From a virus, in IMG/VR virus record IMGVR_UViG_3300025009_000198, positions 1 through 42,762 of that record: 42,762 nucleotides of DNA. One strand, given 5' to 3'. A program made the position numbers and the translations under genes. The notes under the pieces were generated by a model. It was given only the letters and a program-made list of their open reading frames with translations, was not told where the DNA came from and searched no databases. This document shows positions 13,145 to 22,449 of the stretch, in pieces. Position 1 is the stretch's first letter. Each line of letters opens with the position of its first letter.

Positions 13145-14257
13145 TTACTGGCTCCGCGCGCCGAACCGACCACCGACATTCGAACCAGCACGCCAGCGAT
13201 AATAACTCGCAATCCGCGACCGCGACCCGGAATTCGCGCCATCATCCCACCTAGCGCCCGCCAGCAACTTGGTATCTCCATAAGTTCCTTGTCTATACAG
13301 CTGACCTTTTCCGCCCGGTAACGCATACCATCCCCAAGCGGGGGAGGGATCCGCTGACCCAGTCACCGCATTTTGTGTGTATGCAGCTGCAGTATTTTCA
13401 GTGTGCGTATGCGCAAGGCTGCTTAATTGGTAGCTCTGCTCGTCCAGCCATTGCCACATCGCGCCTGCGCAATCCTCACAGCCGATGTTGCTCACCATCC
13501 GTCTGCCAGCAGTGTCGCTGTGCCCTCCTGTGTTATTCGGATCAACAGACCCAAGAATATTGGTTTGCTCGTTAGACCCTGCGGCAATAACCTGGAACTC
13601 AAAGTCTTTCAATAATCGTTTTCTTACCGCTCCACCGTCATCCACGAAGCTATTCCAGTCTCGGGTGTCCGAAATAGTTGCGCCAAAGACGCTTGCAGTT
13701 GAGGGTCCTGTTCCGCTTGTTAGATAGATATCAACCCAGATCCCTGTGGCTGCTGAATAGACCATGCCTTCAGGGTTCGAGACTGGACGAAAGGCAAGGT
13801 CCCAAATTGACGCGGGGAGGATATCACCTGTCAAAAAGCCAGTCAGTGGATGACCTGCGACCGCTCCAACCGAGAGGCATAGGCAATGGAATCCACCGAT
13901 CTTGCGCGAGTTGGAGGAAGTATATCCGGTTGGAACTGTTGAGTTAGCTGAAAGCACGAAGGTAGGAGAATTACCGGAACCAGGTTGGCAAGCGTAAATG
14001 TAAAAATCTTTCCCGGCTCGGTTGGCTGCCACTGCGTAATCTGTCGGGGAAATAGAGTCCCAGCTCGCGGAATTATTTAGGTCGATGCTCGCTTGGGCCG
14101 GTAGCAAATAGCCCTGGTTGTTTATGTTAACCGTTAGCGTGTTAGGGGAGAGCAAGGTTGTATTAGCGCCTCCAAGCGCCCAGCTTACGTCTCTAGCATA
14201 GTGTGCTGGGACAGAGGCAATGGCCAGTCTAACGTCTGTAATGGGGTTAAATAGCAT
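13145..14257 (-). CDS. DGR target: tail fibre/adhesin with C-type-lectin-like C-terminus
   Basis: A 370-residue product. The N-terminal two thirds are beta-rich tail-fibre-like. The C-terminal region (WGWYALPGGKGQLY ... TKLLAGARWDDGANSGSRS) matches the C-type-lectin/formylglycine-type fold of DGR variable proteins. The last ~36 codons are the variable repeat, ending right at the stop. It should sit at the tail tip and bind the host receptor, with DGR action changing up to about 16-18 residues. It starts with ATG behind AGGGGG, 3 bases after the stop of the upstream gene. Confidence 0.92.
   Translation of the reverse strand: MLFNPITDVRLAIASVPAHYARDVSWALGGANTTLLSPNTLTVNINNQGYLLPAQASIDLNNSASWDSISPTDYAVAANRAGKDFYIYACQPGSGNSPTFVLSANSTVPTGYTSSNSRKIGGFHCLCLSVGAVAGHPLTGFLTGDILPASIWDLAFRPVSNPEGMVYSAATGIWVDIYLTSGTGPSTASVFGATISDTRDWNSFVDDGGAVRKRLLKDFEFQVIAAGSNEQTNILGSVDPNNTGGHSDTAGRRMVSNIGCEDCAGAMWQWLDEQSYQLSSLAHTHTENTAAAYTQNAVTGSADPSPAWGWYALPGGKGQLYRQGTYGDTKLLAGARWDDGANSGSRSRIASYYRWRAGSNVGGRFGARSQ
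13160..13266 (-). repeat. DGR variable repeat (VR)
   Basis: The last 107 bp of similarity at the 3' end of the target gene. Codon changes from TR include AAT to GAT, ATT, AGT, TAT, CGT and GGT, and CAG to CGG, with flanking GC-rich blocks conserved. Adenine-dependent differences continue for a few bases past the aligned block towards the stop codon. VR and TR are separated by only 36 bp. Confidence 0.95.
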
Positions 14258-14260
14258 ATC

Positions 14261-14710
14261 TTATGCCCCCTCTGTGACAAGTAAATTTTTAGCACCAGCG
14301 CTATTGATTGCGTAAATAGCACCCGTGTACGTGAACCCTGTGGGCAGCTCGTGACTACCGCCGTTTGCGTTAAGCCTTATCCCTTTGTAAAGGATAGCAG
14401 CGACGCCATATGAAATATAAATGTTTGTGTCACTGTCATTTTCTAAGAGAAGGTATTTCCGATTTGCATTTGCTGCTAATACGAGAGTGCTTCCTGCGCC
14501 GATAGCTACAGCCGTATGGGTTATATTTAATGGGCTCACAGTAACGGCGGCATCGACCCTTAACCGACCCCCAACCACCTCTAGATCAGCTACTTGCTCA
14601 TAACCCTCTGCATCCAGGACGGGATTCCCAGATGAGTCTACCAGAAGTACGTATACCTGTGATTTCTCTACAGCGGTTATCGAGAGTGAGCTTGCACGTG
14701 TTTTAGACAT
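14261..14710 (-). CDS. beta-rich phage structural protein, 149 aa
   Basis: Contains LVLAANANRKYLLLENDSDT and GIRLNANGGSHEL, a pattern found in small beta-sandwich accessory proteins of phage tails or capsids. It lies directly upstream of the DGR target with a 3-base gap, so it is probably an adaptor or part of the baseplate/fibre complex. The name and exact role are not known to me. Confidence 0.65.
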   Translation of the reverse strand: MSKTRASSLSITAVEKSQVYVLLVDSSGNPVLDAEGYEQVADLEVVGGRLRVDAAVTVSPLNITHTAVAIGAGSTLVLAANANRKYLLLENDSDTNIYISYGVAAILYKGIRLNANGGSHELPTGFTYTGAIYAINSAGAKNLLVTEGA

Positions 14711-14733
14711 TTGCCTTACCCCTTTCTTTGCAT

Positions 14734-14757
14734 AAAAAATAAGCCCTTATGCGGCTT
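14734..14757 (-). terminator. terminator-like hairpin
   Basis: AAGCC, a 7-base loop, GGCTT, then ATTTTTT on the minus strand, after the propeller-like tail gene. The short stem suggests partial termination, lowering expression of the fibre and DGR genes. Confidence 0.5.
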
Positions 14758-14780
14758 TAAGTAGACAATTGTGCCTTGAA

Positions 14781-15839
14781 TTATGAGCCAGTTAATTTCA
14801 TTAAATAAGCTCCTTCCGGGGATGTAGCATACAACTCTTCGTTCCACACCATTAGGTCTGATATAGTTTGATTATCTGGCGTTGCACAGACAAGCTCCCA
14901 AGAGTCTACACCATTCCACTTTAAGAGTGACATATCATCACCCCAATACCCTAGATACTCTGTTGCGGTACTGCGGTTATATGCTGCTGCGTAAATCGTA
15001 TCATTGAACCAAGCTACGCCTAACCCATCCCCTATACTCCACCCGCCAACCATATCTAAGGGGGGCAACTGAGGAGCTTTCACAACCCAAGAGTCGGCGC
15101 CATTCCATTGTTTAAGTTCGCCCGTAGAGGATATAGCGAGTAACCCAACAGGAGTGGAGAGTAAGTGTTTAATAGTATTATCTGCGCCAGTTTTTGCAAC
15201 CCACGCGTCAGTGCCATTCCATTCATACAATATATGAGTAGCTGACCCCTGCATATATATTTTTCCGCTATATTCAACAAGCCCAGCAGATATTACGTTT
15301 GTGAGTCCGATGCTATAAGGTGTCCTCGCTACTAATGCCCCACTCACAATTTCATAAAGTATCCCGCCGTTAGGGTAAGAGTTGTGCATAAAAAATATTC
15401 TATCATCACTGGTTAATAAAAAGCTTGAGGAGTACGAACCGTTAGCCGTAGAAAGGGTGGATACCGTTACCCAGGCAGACGTAGGGATATCCCATTTCTG
15501 AAAATACGAAGGGTAGGGGTAGGGGTATCTAGCTGTTCTATATAGAGTACCGTCTGAATTCTGGATCACAGACTTTAACCAATAATATAGCGGGTCAGTT
15601 ACCTCGGTTATTTCCGTTAGGGTGTTTAATGTTGGGTTATAATCTCGATTGTTACGCGCTCCACCTATTAAAAACTTACCGTTAATTGCTTTACTAAGTT
15701 GATAAAATTCATCATAATCCGCTACACCATTTGCGAGCTTAACTAATGCTAGAACTGTAGGAGGAGCAGCCGTTAATATACCCTGCCTACCCAGGGTATA
15801 CCCAACTATAAAGCCGTTATCGAAATCAATGTTAGACAT
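14781..15839 (-). CDS. tail protein with Kelch/propeller-like repeats
   Basis: A 352-residue product with at least four W-containing repeats: QKWDIPTSAWVTVS, YEWNGTDAWVAKTG, KQWNGADSWVVKAP, LKWNGVDSWELVCA. Each follows a stretch of short hydrophobic strands (GLVEYSGKIYMQG, VAWFNDTIYAAA), as in beta-propeller blades. It lies between the tail hub and the fibre genes, so a tail-tip or receptor-contact protein is likely. The fold is inferred from the repeat pattern. Confidence 0.65.
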   Translation of the reverse strand: MSNIDFDNGFIVGYTLGRQGILTAAPPTVLALVKLANGVADYDEFYQLSKAINGKFLIGGARNNRDYNPTLNTLTEITEVTDPLYYWLKSVIQNSDGTLYRTARYPYPYPSYFQKWDIPTSAWVTVSTLSTANGSYSSSFLLTSDDRIFFMHNSYPNGGILYEIVSGALVARTPYSIGLTNVISAGLVEYSGKIYMQGSATHILYEWNGTDAWVAKTGADNTIKHLLSTPVGLLAISSTGELKQWNGADSWVVKAPQLPPLDMVGGWSIGDGLGVAWFNDTIYAAAYNRSTATEYLGYWGDDMSLLKWNGVDSWELVCATPDNQTISDLMVWNEELYATSPEGAYLMKLTGS

Positions 15840-15858
15840 GGTTCACCTCTCCACAACT

Positions 15859-17700
15859 TTAATATGTGACAGTTAGCGTCCTACCAAAGTCGCTTGCCAT
15901 TGCAGTAATTCTTCCGTCAACATCTTTTGTCCATTCCCACACTTCTGTTACTCCATCGTTTGTTATGGAAACCCCTACATCTCCTGCAGTGTACACAATA
16001 GCAGTGTCGATAACAGGTCTAGCTATTAAATCTGTTGTACCGTCAGGATTAATCTGAGCAAAACTAACCCCTGCCCCGTCATCTTTATAAAAATAAACAT
16101 GACCATCTTCGAGTATCTGAATGTACCCACCGTTAACATCGGTTTTCCCCGGCTTCAGTCGCATGGCTTTTTGACCCGTACCGTCTATATGGGTATCGAT
16201 TGACCCTCCATATTCCCCTATTTCTAAGATAGCCTCATCATCTATGCCTGTTATCTTGCCAGCTTTAATAATCAACCCTTCAATGAGCGCACCTACAAGC
16301 TGTTGAGCCATGACCGTAGGACTATATATGCCTTCTCCTGTTATATGAGTTAGATATCCAGCCAGACTTGCTATGTCGCTAATTGCAGGACTCCAGTTTA
16401 TGTCCTTAGCGCCTACTTGATCTGCCGTAGGAGGGGTAATAGCGTTCCAATCAATGACTGACCCCTCTAACATATGAACAACAGCAGATAATAACAACTT
16501 CCTAGTTACGCCATCTAACTTTAATACCGGCGCTCCTGCTTCATCAGACATTTCTATGGTGTCGCTGTTAAGAATAAGTTTCCCAGATCCATCAGACTTC
16601 TCAACCTTGATCCCATTAGCCCTTCCAATTGTTACCCCGTAATATGGCGCATCTAGCTTAACCGCATTTGCGACTTGTTTGCTCAAACTACCTTTGTAAT
16701 CAAATTCACTTCGTTGTTCTGAATAAGATGGCGCAATTGATGTTGTTCTTAGCCCGCCCTTAAAAGACATTTTGTTTGATAGGATTATTGATGGGAATGT
16801 TGAGCCATCCCTGCGTGTAACAGTTATTGCATCCCCTACCTCAATATTAGGCCTACCTTTCCAATCCATATTAACTGGAGTATAGGCTAGCCCATTAATT
16901 GCAGCAAAAATAGTATCAAGCATAGTTTGATCCATAAAAGGATTGTAAAAGCTAAGAGTATTATCTGCGCTGCCACTACCAGCAGTTAAGAATTCACCGT
17001 CCGTGTTATAAATTAGCTTAACCGCTGTATAAGTTTTAAGCGGATTAGTCTCATTGGCCCTAAAATAATCAGAAGCTAATATGAGGGTTTTTGCAGCATC
17101 AGGCAAGAACTTAACAAAAGCAAGCTTCTCATCCTTTGTCATTTTTACACTAGCACCATGGGCGCTAGCAATATAACCCAACATATCTCTAATAGTTATA
17201 TCCAGGTCCTTATAAGGTATCATGTAGGCTGGATTTATGACAACGCTTGAATCTACCACCAAAGATAATTGGGCTACTATTTCATTGAAAACTAATTGCA
17301 TTGATATGGGATAAACAAGCGCTGAAACAAAAGTCTGCTGTGTTAGTATCAGCTTATCATAGCAGGTAAATTTCCACACGCCGTTCTGATGGCCGCGATT
17401 ATCAATATAATAAGAACCTAGCGCTACCCATTCGGTAAAGCCACCTGAGCCATTCAGGCGCACATAGGGGGTTATTTTAGCATTGGTAGGAATAGTGTCA
17501 GCAGTCTTTATTTGAAATGTTAGCTTAGATGTAATTACGTTTCCAATGCTAAAATTATCAGACGAGACTACGCTATCATCAATTTCAAATTCAATAACTG
17601 AAGTATTGTTATAAGTGATAGCTCCTACCAAGGCTTTAACTTCAAATTCACGATCGGACTTGGTTATATATTGTTTAAATAATTCAGATACAGTATACAC
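15859..17700 (-). CDS. tail hub / tail-associated protein (Tal-like)
   Basis: GTG start behind AAGGAGG. A 613-residue product. The N-terminal half resembles prophage tail endopeptidase-like hub proteins (EWVALGSYYIDNRGHQNGVW, GRPNIEVGDAITVTRRDG). The C-terminal half has fibre-like repeats and a beta-helix-like region. It follows the distal tail protein, as in other siphovirus baseplates. It probably forms the tip through which DNA exits. No catalytic peptidase motif was recognised. Confidence 0.8.
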   Translation of the reverse strand: MYTVSELFKQYITKSDREFEVKALVGAITYNNTSVIEFEIDDSVVSSDNFSIGNVITSKLTFQIKTADTIPTNAKITPYVRLNGSGGFTEWVALGSYYIDNRGHQNGVWKFTCYDKLILTQQTFVSALVYPISMQLVFNEIVAQLSLVVDSSVVINPAYMIPYKDLDITIRDMLGYIASAHGASVKMTKDEKLAFVKFLPDAAKTLILASDYFRANETNPLKTYTAVKLIYNTDGEFLTAGSGSADNTLSFYNPFMDQTMLDTIFAAINGLAYTPVNMDWKGRPNIEVGDAITVTRRDGSTFPSIILSNKMSFKGGLRTTSIAPSYSEQRSEFDYKGSLSKQVANAVKLDAPYYGVTIGRANGIKVEKSDGSGKLILNSDTIEMSDEAGAPVLKLDGVTRKLLLSAVVHMLEGSVIDWNAITPPTADQVGAKDINWSPAISDIASLAGYLTHITGEGIYSPTVMAQQLVGALIEGLIIKAGKITGIDDEAILEIGEYGGSIDTHIDGTGQKAMRLKPGKTDVNGGYIQILEDGHVYFYKDDGAGVSFAQINPDGTTDLIARPVIDTAIVYTAGDVGVSITNDGVTEVWEWTKDVDGRITAMASDFGRTLTVTY

Positions 17701-17712
17701 TACAAGTCCTCC

Positions 17713-18078
17713 TTATTGCTCAGTTAGAGTAATCTTAAGGCCATTCCAATACATTTCTCCATCAACCTCAACTGCAAAGGGAGCAGGCCTATTACCAACA
17801 TAAAGCTTTTTAGTTACATATGCTCCTGCCATTGGATCTGGATAATAAAAGTCAAAATACACATCGCTCATAGCCTGCAGTATTGAGGCTATTTGCGCCC
17901 ATGTTAGAATACCGAACGTCATATCTATTTGACGCTTAACTGTGATCCGATCTCTATTAAGAGTTCCATCAGCGGTTCTTGTTGTAGATTCAGCATTATC
18001 CAAGTCAAGTGGTGTAACCGTAAAACCATCAGCTTTTGGATATGCAGCTATTTCCACATTATTTATCTTTATTAGCAT
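17713..18078 (-). CDS. distal tail protein-like (DUF6711 type)
   Basis: A 121-residue product (MLIKINNVEIAAYPKADGFT ... YVGNRPAPFAVEVDGEMYWN GL) of the small distal-tail family in Bacillota phages. It lies between the tape measure and the hub, where Dit-type proteins occur. It would form the ring connecting tube and hub. Confidence 0.72.
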   Translation of the reverse strand: MLIKINNVEIAAYPKADGFTVTPLDLDNAESTTRTADGTLNRDRITVKRQIDMTFGILTWAQIASILQAMSDVYFDFYYPDPMAGAYVTKKLYVGNRPAPFAVEVDGEMYWNGLKITLTEQ

Positions 18079-18092
18079 TAGTTACACCACCT

Positions 18093-20633
18093 TTAGACTT
18101 CTATTAAGGCCTTGCCTGTTCTCCTTTGTTCAGAATTTATGCAGCTAGCAATTAGCCTAGCAAACTCAGATTCACCAATTTTTAATGACATACTTTGGCT
18201 CTGTATAGCTGCAAGTATTAACTTTAGGATTGCTACCATTTCCTCGCTTCCTCCACCAAGCATTCCTTGCAATTTAGACAAAGGACTAATAACTTCGGGG
18301 TCTTGCCCAGCATTGCGGTTGTCTCCAACCATTGCCAGTGTTGGGGAGCTTACAATGCCTCCATTGGCTAACCTAGGAATACTAATATCAGCAATAGGCA
18401 TTGTCCATCCTGATATACCCATAGCGGACTTAGCAAGGTTCCACCCATAAATAACCTTATTAAAACCCTTAATAGCAAAGTTCACGAAACTCTCTAGTGC
18501 TGTTATAGCTACGTTTGCTCCAGCCTTGAATATATTTTTAACTCCATCCCACATTCCTGAAAAAGCATTTTTAATAGGTGTGGCAACCTTATCCCCAAAC
18601 CATGTTGCAGCCCCATCCCATTTCTCTTTAATCCATTTCCAGGCTTTTGCTCCGGCTTCTTTTACCTCGTCCCAATGCTTTACTAGCATATAAATTCCAA
18701 GACCTAGCAACGCAATAGCCCCTATCACAAGGGTTATGGGAGAGGTTAACACGGCCAGTGCTGCGTTGAAGAACCATGTCGCTGCTGTAGCTATGCCAGT
18801 AGCGAAGGCATATGCCCCCGCAGCTATAGTTTGAGCACCTATAGCAATTGTTGATATTCCTATTTGCCAGGCTTGCTTTAAGAAAGCTGCTGTGCTTTTC
18901 ACGACCGAAACAATTAAATCCTTGGCATACATAGCAGTTAGTGCCATCGTTTCCCACTTATCTGCCAATTTTGCAATGGTAGCTGCTTTAACTGCCGCCG
19001 TTATTCCCTTTAAGGCCTCCATTACTCCCCCGCTCATTTGAATAAAGGCTAACAACTCAATGCCTTTCCAGGCGGCAAAGAAGAGAACGACTGAAGTGGT
19101 TATTCCATCCACAATAGATTGATGATCTGACATCCAATTACCTATGAATGTTAATTCATTCGCAAGTCCGTTTAAAACACTAACTATTACACCTCCGGTC
19201 CAAGTTGCTATTGGCTGTAAAAAGTTTTCCCACAACCATTTACCCAGAGGTTTAAACGAAAGCAAAAGGGGATTCAAGATCGTAGCTGCTCCAGCCAATG
19301 CTTTGAAAAATGATGGTAGAGCGTCTTGTATTGTCCAGGTAGCGAGAGGGGCTAAAACATTATCCCAGGCCCACGTCAATCCCTCAAATAAGGTAGCCGT
19401 TACAGGTTCCAGGGCTGTCTTCAGTTTGCCCAGGCTATCCATGAGGGGCTGAAAGTTTATCTCTCTAAACCGTGCAAAAAAGGTTTTAAAACCTTCCGAC
19501 ATAGAGTCAAGTTTACCCTTAAACCTGTCTAAACCGCCTGTATCTATATCAGGTACTTTAGGCATAGCACCTAAATCAACGGCTCCTGCTCCACCACCCC
19601 CGCCAGTATCAGCAGCGTCGTCCTCTGCGCCTCCAGCCTTTTGGCCTATCACGTTTAGTTGGTCAAAGGCACCTAATGAACCCTTGATGGACTTAGCCGC
19701 TTTGGCAACCTTTCCGGCTGTATTAGTTGCAGCTTCACCGACCGCAGTTGTGCCCGCTGCCGCGCCCTTAGTTGCTGTTTCCGTGCCACCAGCCGATCCC
19801 CATACGAGTTCCGTGAAAGCCCTGAAATAAGATGCCGCAACTTGCAACTTCGCGATCAGCGAATTAAGTATAGAAAGAACAGGAGTAAGCATGTTTATGA
19901 ATCCTTGCCCCATGGTAGTCTTCATGATATTCCACTGTTCACTCAATACTCTCGTTTGGTTGGCCCAGCTGCCCGATGTTCTGGTGAAGTCGCCTTGGGC
20001 GTCCTTGGTTACGCTCAGCAGGTAGTTATACCTCAATAGGGCTTGAGATGCTTGGTTCATAGCTTGATACTTTTTAGTTATTCCTTGAGTAAGCGCATAG
20101 GCTTCGAGGTTGGCGATAGTCATGTTAACGCCAATTTGTCTGAGGGGCTCAATTTCTCCTGATATCCCCGCCTGTATCTTGTAAAAAGCCTCTTCCGGTT
20201 TTAGGTTATAGAATGAAGCCATATCCGCAGCAAGAGTAGTTAGCCCCAAAGACATATCTGTCATCTTTTGACCAGAAAAACCCGAGCTTTTTAGCATAGC
20301 ACCCATGGTTGAAGCAAACTCTTTAGCGGAATATTCAGAAAGGCCAAGCTTAGTAATAGCGTTTTGAGCAAAGGTGTTAACTTGATTAGACATGCTACCG
20401 AAGGTTACATCAACCACATTCTGAACTTCTTGAAGGTCAGAAGCCATTTTTGTAGCACTTCTACTGAAATCAATCATTTTGTCTACTGCGAAAGCTGCAG
20501 CAATGATGCCTCCAAGCCTCATGAAGGCCCCGCCTACCATGTTAGTGGCTTGTCCTGCTATGCCATTCAATTGGCGCTGAAAGGGGCCAGTATTTGTCGA
20601 TAGGTCTAAATCAATTGTTCCTACGCTTGACAT
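18093..20633 (-). CDS. tail tape measure protein
   Basis: An 846-residue product. The N-terminal TP901-type tape measure core (FAQNAITKLGLSEYSAKEFA, AGISGEIEPLRQIGVNM), a Gly/Ala-rich linker near 300-350, several hydrophobic helices around 540-680, and a C-terminal IADISIPRLANGGIVSSPT segment common to these proteins. Its length sets tail length, about 0.12-0.13 micrometre using the usual 0.15 nm per residue. It overlaps the end of the chaperone frame by 13 bases. Confidence 0.92.
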   Translation of the reverse strand: MSSVGTIDLDLSTNTGPFQRQLNGIAGQATNMVGGAFMRLGGIIAAAFAVDKMIDFSRSATKMASDLQEVQNVVDVTFGSMSNQVNTFAQNAITKLGLSEYSAKEFASTMGAMLKSSGFSGQKMTDMSLGLTTLAADMASFYNLKPEEAFYKIQAGISGEIEPLRQIGVNMTIANLEAYALTQGITKKYQAMNQASQALLRYNYLLSVTKDAQGDFTRTSGSWANQTRVLSEQWNIMKTTMGQGFINMLTPVLSILNSLIAKLQVAASYFRAFTELVWGSAGGTETATKGAAAGTTAVGEAATNTAGKVAKAAKSIKGSLGAFDQLNVIGQKAGGAEDDAADTGGGGGAGAVDLGAMPKVPDIDTGGLDRFKGKLDSMSEGFKTFFARFREINFQPLMDSLGKLKTALEPVTATLFEGLTWAWDNVLAPLATWTIQDALPSFFKALAGAATILNPLLLSFKPLGKWLWENFLQPIATWTGGVIVSVLNGLANELTFIGNWMSDHQSIVDGITTSVVLFFAAWKGIELLAFIQMSGGVMEALKGITAAVKAATIAKLADKWETMALTAMYAKDLIVSVVKSTAAFLKQAWQIGISTIAIGAQTIAAGAYAFATGIATAATWFFNAALAVLTSPITLVIGAIALLGLGIYMLVKHWDEVKEAGAKAWKWIKEKWDGAATWFGDKVATPIKNAFSGMWDGVKNIFKAGANVAITALESFVNFAIKGFNKVIYGWNLAKSAMGISGWTMPIADISIPRLANGGIVSSPTLAMVGDNRNAGQDPEVISPLSKLQGMLGGGSEEMVAILKLILAAIQSQSMSLKIGESEFARLIASCINSEQRRTGKALIEV

Positions 20634-20998
20634 TCATTCACCCCCTTCGCACCAAACATAGCCTTGAACATAGCCCCCAGGTTATCCATATCTTTGCTTA
20701 GCTTATCTGGCTCTTCAAGTTTCTTCAGGGCTTGCCTTGTATGCCAATCTCGGTGGATCCGGCGCTGGTCAGGGTTGAATGCCTTGATAGTCTCTTGGTC
20801 CTTCTCTGCTCGTATTCCTACCACAGAACCCAAGGGAGTATCAGGCATCAATCCCCCAACCAGGGTAACAAACTCTGTCCAGGGCATACCAACCTCTTGC
20901 CTGATCCTAATTCCGTATTGTTTAGCCAGACTAGCTTCTACCAGGTTCCAATCTTCTCTCAGGTCATACCAAACTTTCGTGCTGCTATCAGCCCTGAG
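20621..20998 (-). CDS. tail assembly chaperone, frameshift extension (Gp15-like)
   Basis: This reading frame is +1 relative to the upstream chaperone ORF and open well before its only ATG (20887). The part before the ATG (LRADSSTKVWYDLREDWNLV) matches the conserved sequence of Gp15-type tail assembly proteins, so it must be translated by frameshifting from 20988-21293. The likely slip is at TTT-C (21002-20999), where tRNA-Phe can move from TTT to TTC. The product would be an analogue of lambda gpGT that loads tube subunits on the tape measure. Confidence 0.7.
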   Translation of the reverse strand, partial: LRADSSTKVWYDLREDWNLVEASLAKQYGIRIRQEVGMPWTEFVTLVGGLMPDTPLGSVVGIRAEKDQETIKAFNPDQRRIHRDWHTRQALKKLEEPDKLSKDMDNLGAMFKAMFGAKGVNECQA

Positions 20999-21293
20999 GA
21001 AATCGGGCCTCAGCTTCCTCGTACTCGATACCCTGCATACATGCCAAGATAGCTGTCATCAGAACTTTGAAGTTTGCAAGGGACATTTCTTTTGCCCCAA
21101 TCTCTTCGACAGCCTTCTCTCCCAGAGAAAGCTCCAAAGCCTTGATCATGCTGTCGATTGAGCTGGTGACGACTAATTCCTCAAACTTAAGCACTGTACC
21201 CATACCATCGTTAACCGGGTATTCTTTGTCCTTTATAACAATAGTTGGTTTTTCATTGCTAAGTTTATCAGTAATATTAATTACCTTTGCCAA
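20988..21293 (-). CDS. tail assembly chaperone (gpG-like)
   Basis: A 101-residue product (MAKVINITDKLSNEKPTIVI ... VLMTAILACMQGIEYEEAEA) between the tail tube and tape measure genes, the position and size of tail assembly chaperones. It ends QG-TGA four codons after the candidate slippery TTTC. It is expected to be made in large excess over the frameshifted product. Confidence 0.8.
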   Translation of the reverse strand: MAKVINITDKLSNEKPTIVIKDKEYPVNDGMGTVLKFEELVVTSSIDSMIKALELSLGEKAVEEIGAKEMSLANFKVLMTAILACMQGIEYEEAEARFPQG

Positions 21294-21329
21294 AACCGCA
21301 CCTTCTTTCTTCTAAGAATAAACAAAGTA

Positions 21330-22052
21330 TTACGCCACAATAGCAACTGAACTCCCTGCCTTAACTGTTACAATACCAGGGGAGGTTTCAACCAGCGTTA
21401 GCATATTTCCGTTATTAACTGGGATGTCATTGCCAAGAGTATAAATGGCCCACCCATTTGCTACGCTTAACACTTCTCCAACAACAGGAGTATCGCTGTT
21501 AACTCTGTAATAATAAGCATTGCCTGCAGTAAGAACAGGAACTACTGCTGCAATCTTGGTAGTACCTGCCGTTACCCCATCCTCAGTAACGAAAGTTAGA
21601 ACCCCGAGAGACCCAGCAGACGCGGTATACGCAGGAAGCCCGTCAGACAACAGTTCAAAGTCCAACGTATCAATCTTGGTAGAATCCCCACCCGCAGATT
21701 GTTTAAGATCAATAACACAGTCCATAAGCAACTTATCTCCGTTAGGAAGAGTCCACTCAAGTTGAGACTCAACAGTTTGACCTGTAGCCAAAAGTGTTTT
21801 CGCAACGTAGTCATTGCCCGGATCCCCGTAGTTCCGCTTTCCCTTGAACTTGAACGACAAGCCTTTACCTGTTACAGCACGCCTAACCCACCCAGCTGTG
21901 TCCATAGGTGTCCATTCTTCCGTCTTGGACGCAATGCTTGGCTCGAATGTTTCCATGTCCTTGACTACAACGAGAGTCCCCGGGGTTGTTCTTCCAGCCG
22001 TGTTGATTTTGAAAATGTTATTGTGTACAGGAAATACACCTGTTCCCGACAT
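21330..22052 (-). CDS. major tail (tube) protein
   Basis: A 240-residue beta-rich protein. The N-terminal ~170 residues fit the tail tube fold (VFPVHNNIFKINTAGRTTPG, LSFKFKGKRNYGDPGNDYVA). The C-terminal ~70 residues form an added beta domain (FVTEDGVTAGTTKIAAVVPV) like the surface-exposed domains of tube proteins. It lies between the tail terminator and the chaperone. Confidence 0.87.
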   Translation of the reverse strand: MSGTGVFPVHNNIFKINTAGRTTPGTLVVVKDMETFEPSIASKTEEWTPMDTAGWVRRAVTGKGLSFKFKGKRNYGDPGNDYVAKTLLATGQTVESQLEWTLPNGDKLLMDCVIDLKQSAGGDSTKIDTLDFELLSDGLPAYTASAGSLGVLTFVTEDGVTAGTTKIAAVVPVLTAGNAYYYRVNSDTPVVGEVLSVANGWAIYTLGNDIPVNNGNMLTLVETSPGIVTVKAGSSVAIVA

Positions 22053-22062
22053 ACGACATTAC

Positions 22063-22449
22063 CTACCTTTCATAAAAGATGTCTATTTCAATTACATACT
22101 CGTAAACGTTTTGATCATCGGTGCCCACACTAACTGGATCTGGCTGTCGCGTTTCAAAGGTTATAACACGCTTACCGCTGATCACAGCCGACTTGCCGAA
22201 CAAACAATTGTAAACCTCTTGCGCTTTTTGCTCTGCCGTATCAGCATTTTTACTCCAGTGAATTAATATTGATATAGGCTTGGCTGCATAGCTGGTATTC
22301 TCAAGACCTCCGAGGGCAATATTGGGAGCACGGCCGGTTGTGTTATACAGGCCAATACATTGTTCTTTGTTCCCATCGATCTTCCCGATATACCAATTTG
22401 GGCAGCTTAGTTGTGTTTTAAGCCAATCCCTCACCTCTGCCAGCGTCAT
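22063..22449 (-). CDS. tail completion / minor capsid protein (Minor_capsid_3-like)
   Basis: A 128-residue product (MTLAEVRDWLKTQL ... CIGLYNTTGRAPNIALGGLE) of the family called minor capsid protein in Bacillota phages, functionally the tail terminator. It overlaps the preceding gene by 4 bases and precedes the tube gene. Confidence 0.8.
   Translation of the reverse strand: MTLAEVRDWLKTQLSCPNWYIGKIDGNKEQCIGLYNTTGRAPNIALGGLENTSYAAKPISILIHWSKNADTAEQKAQEVYNCLFGKSAVISGKRVITFETRQPDPVSVGTDDQNVYEYVIEIDIFYER

Noticed and set aside
13375-13947. Several plus-strand ORFs opposite the DGR target gene
   Set aside because: Shadows of the minus-strand coding frame without ribosome sites.
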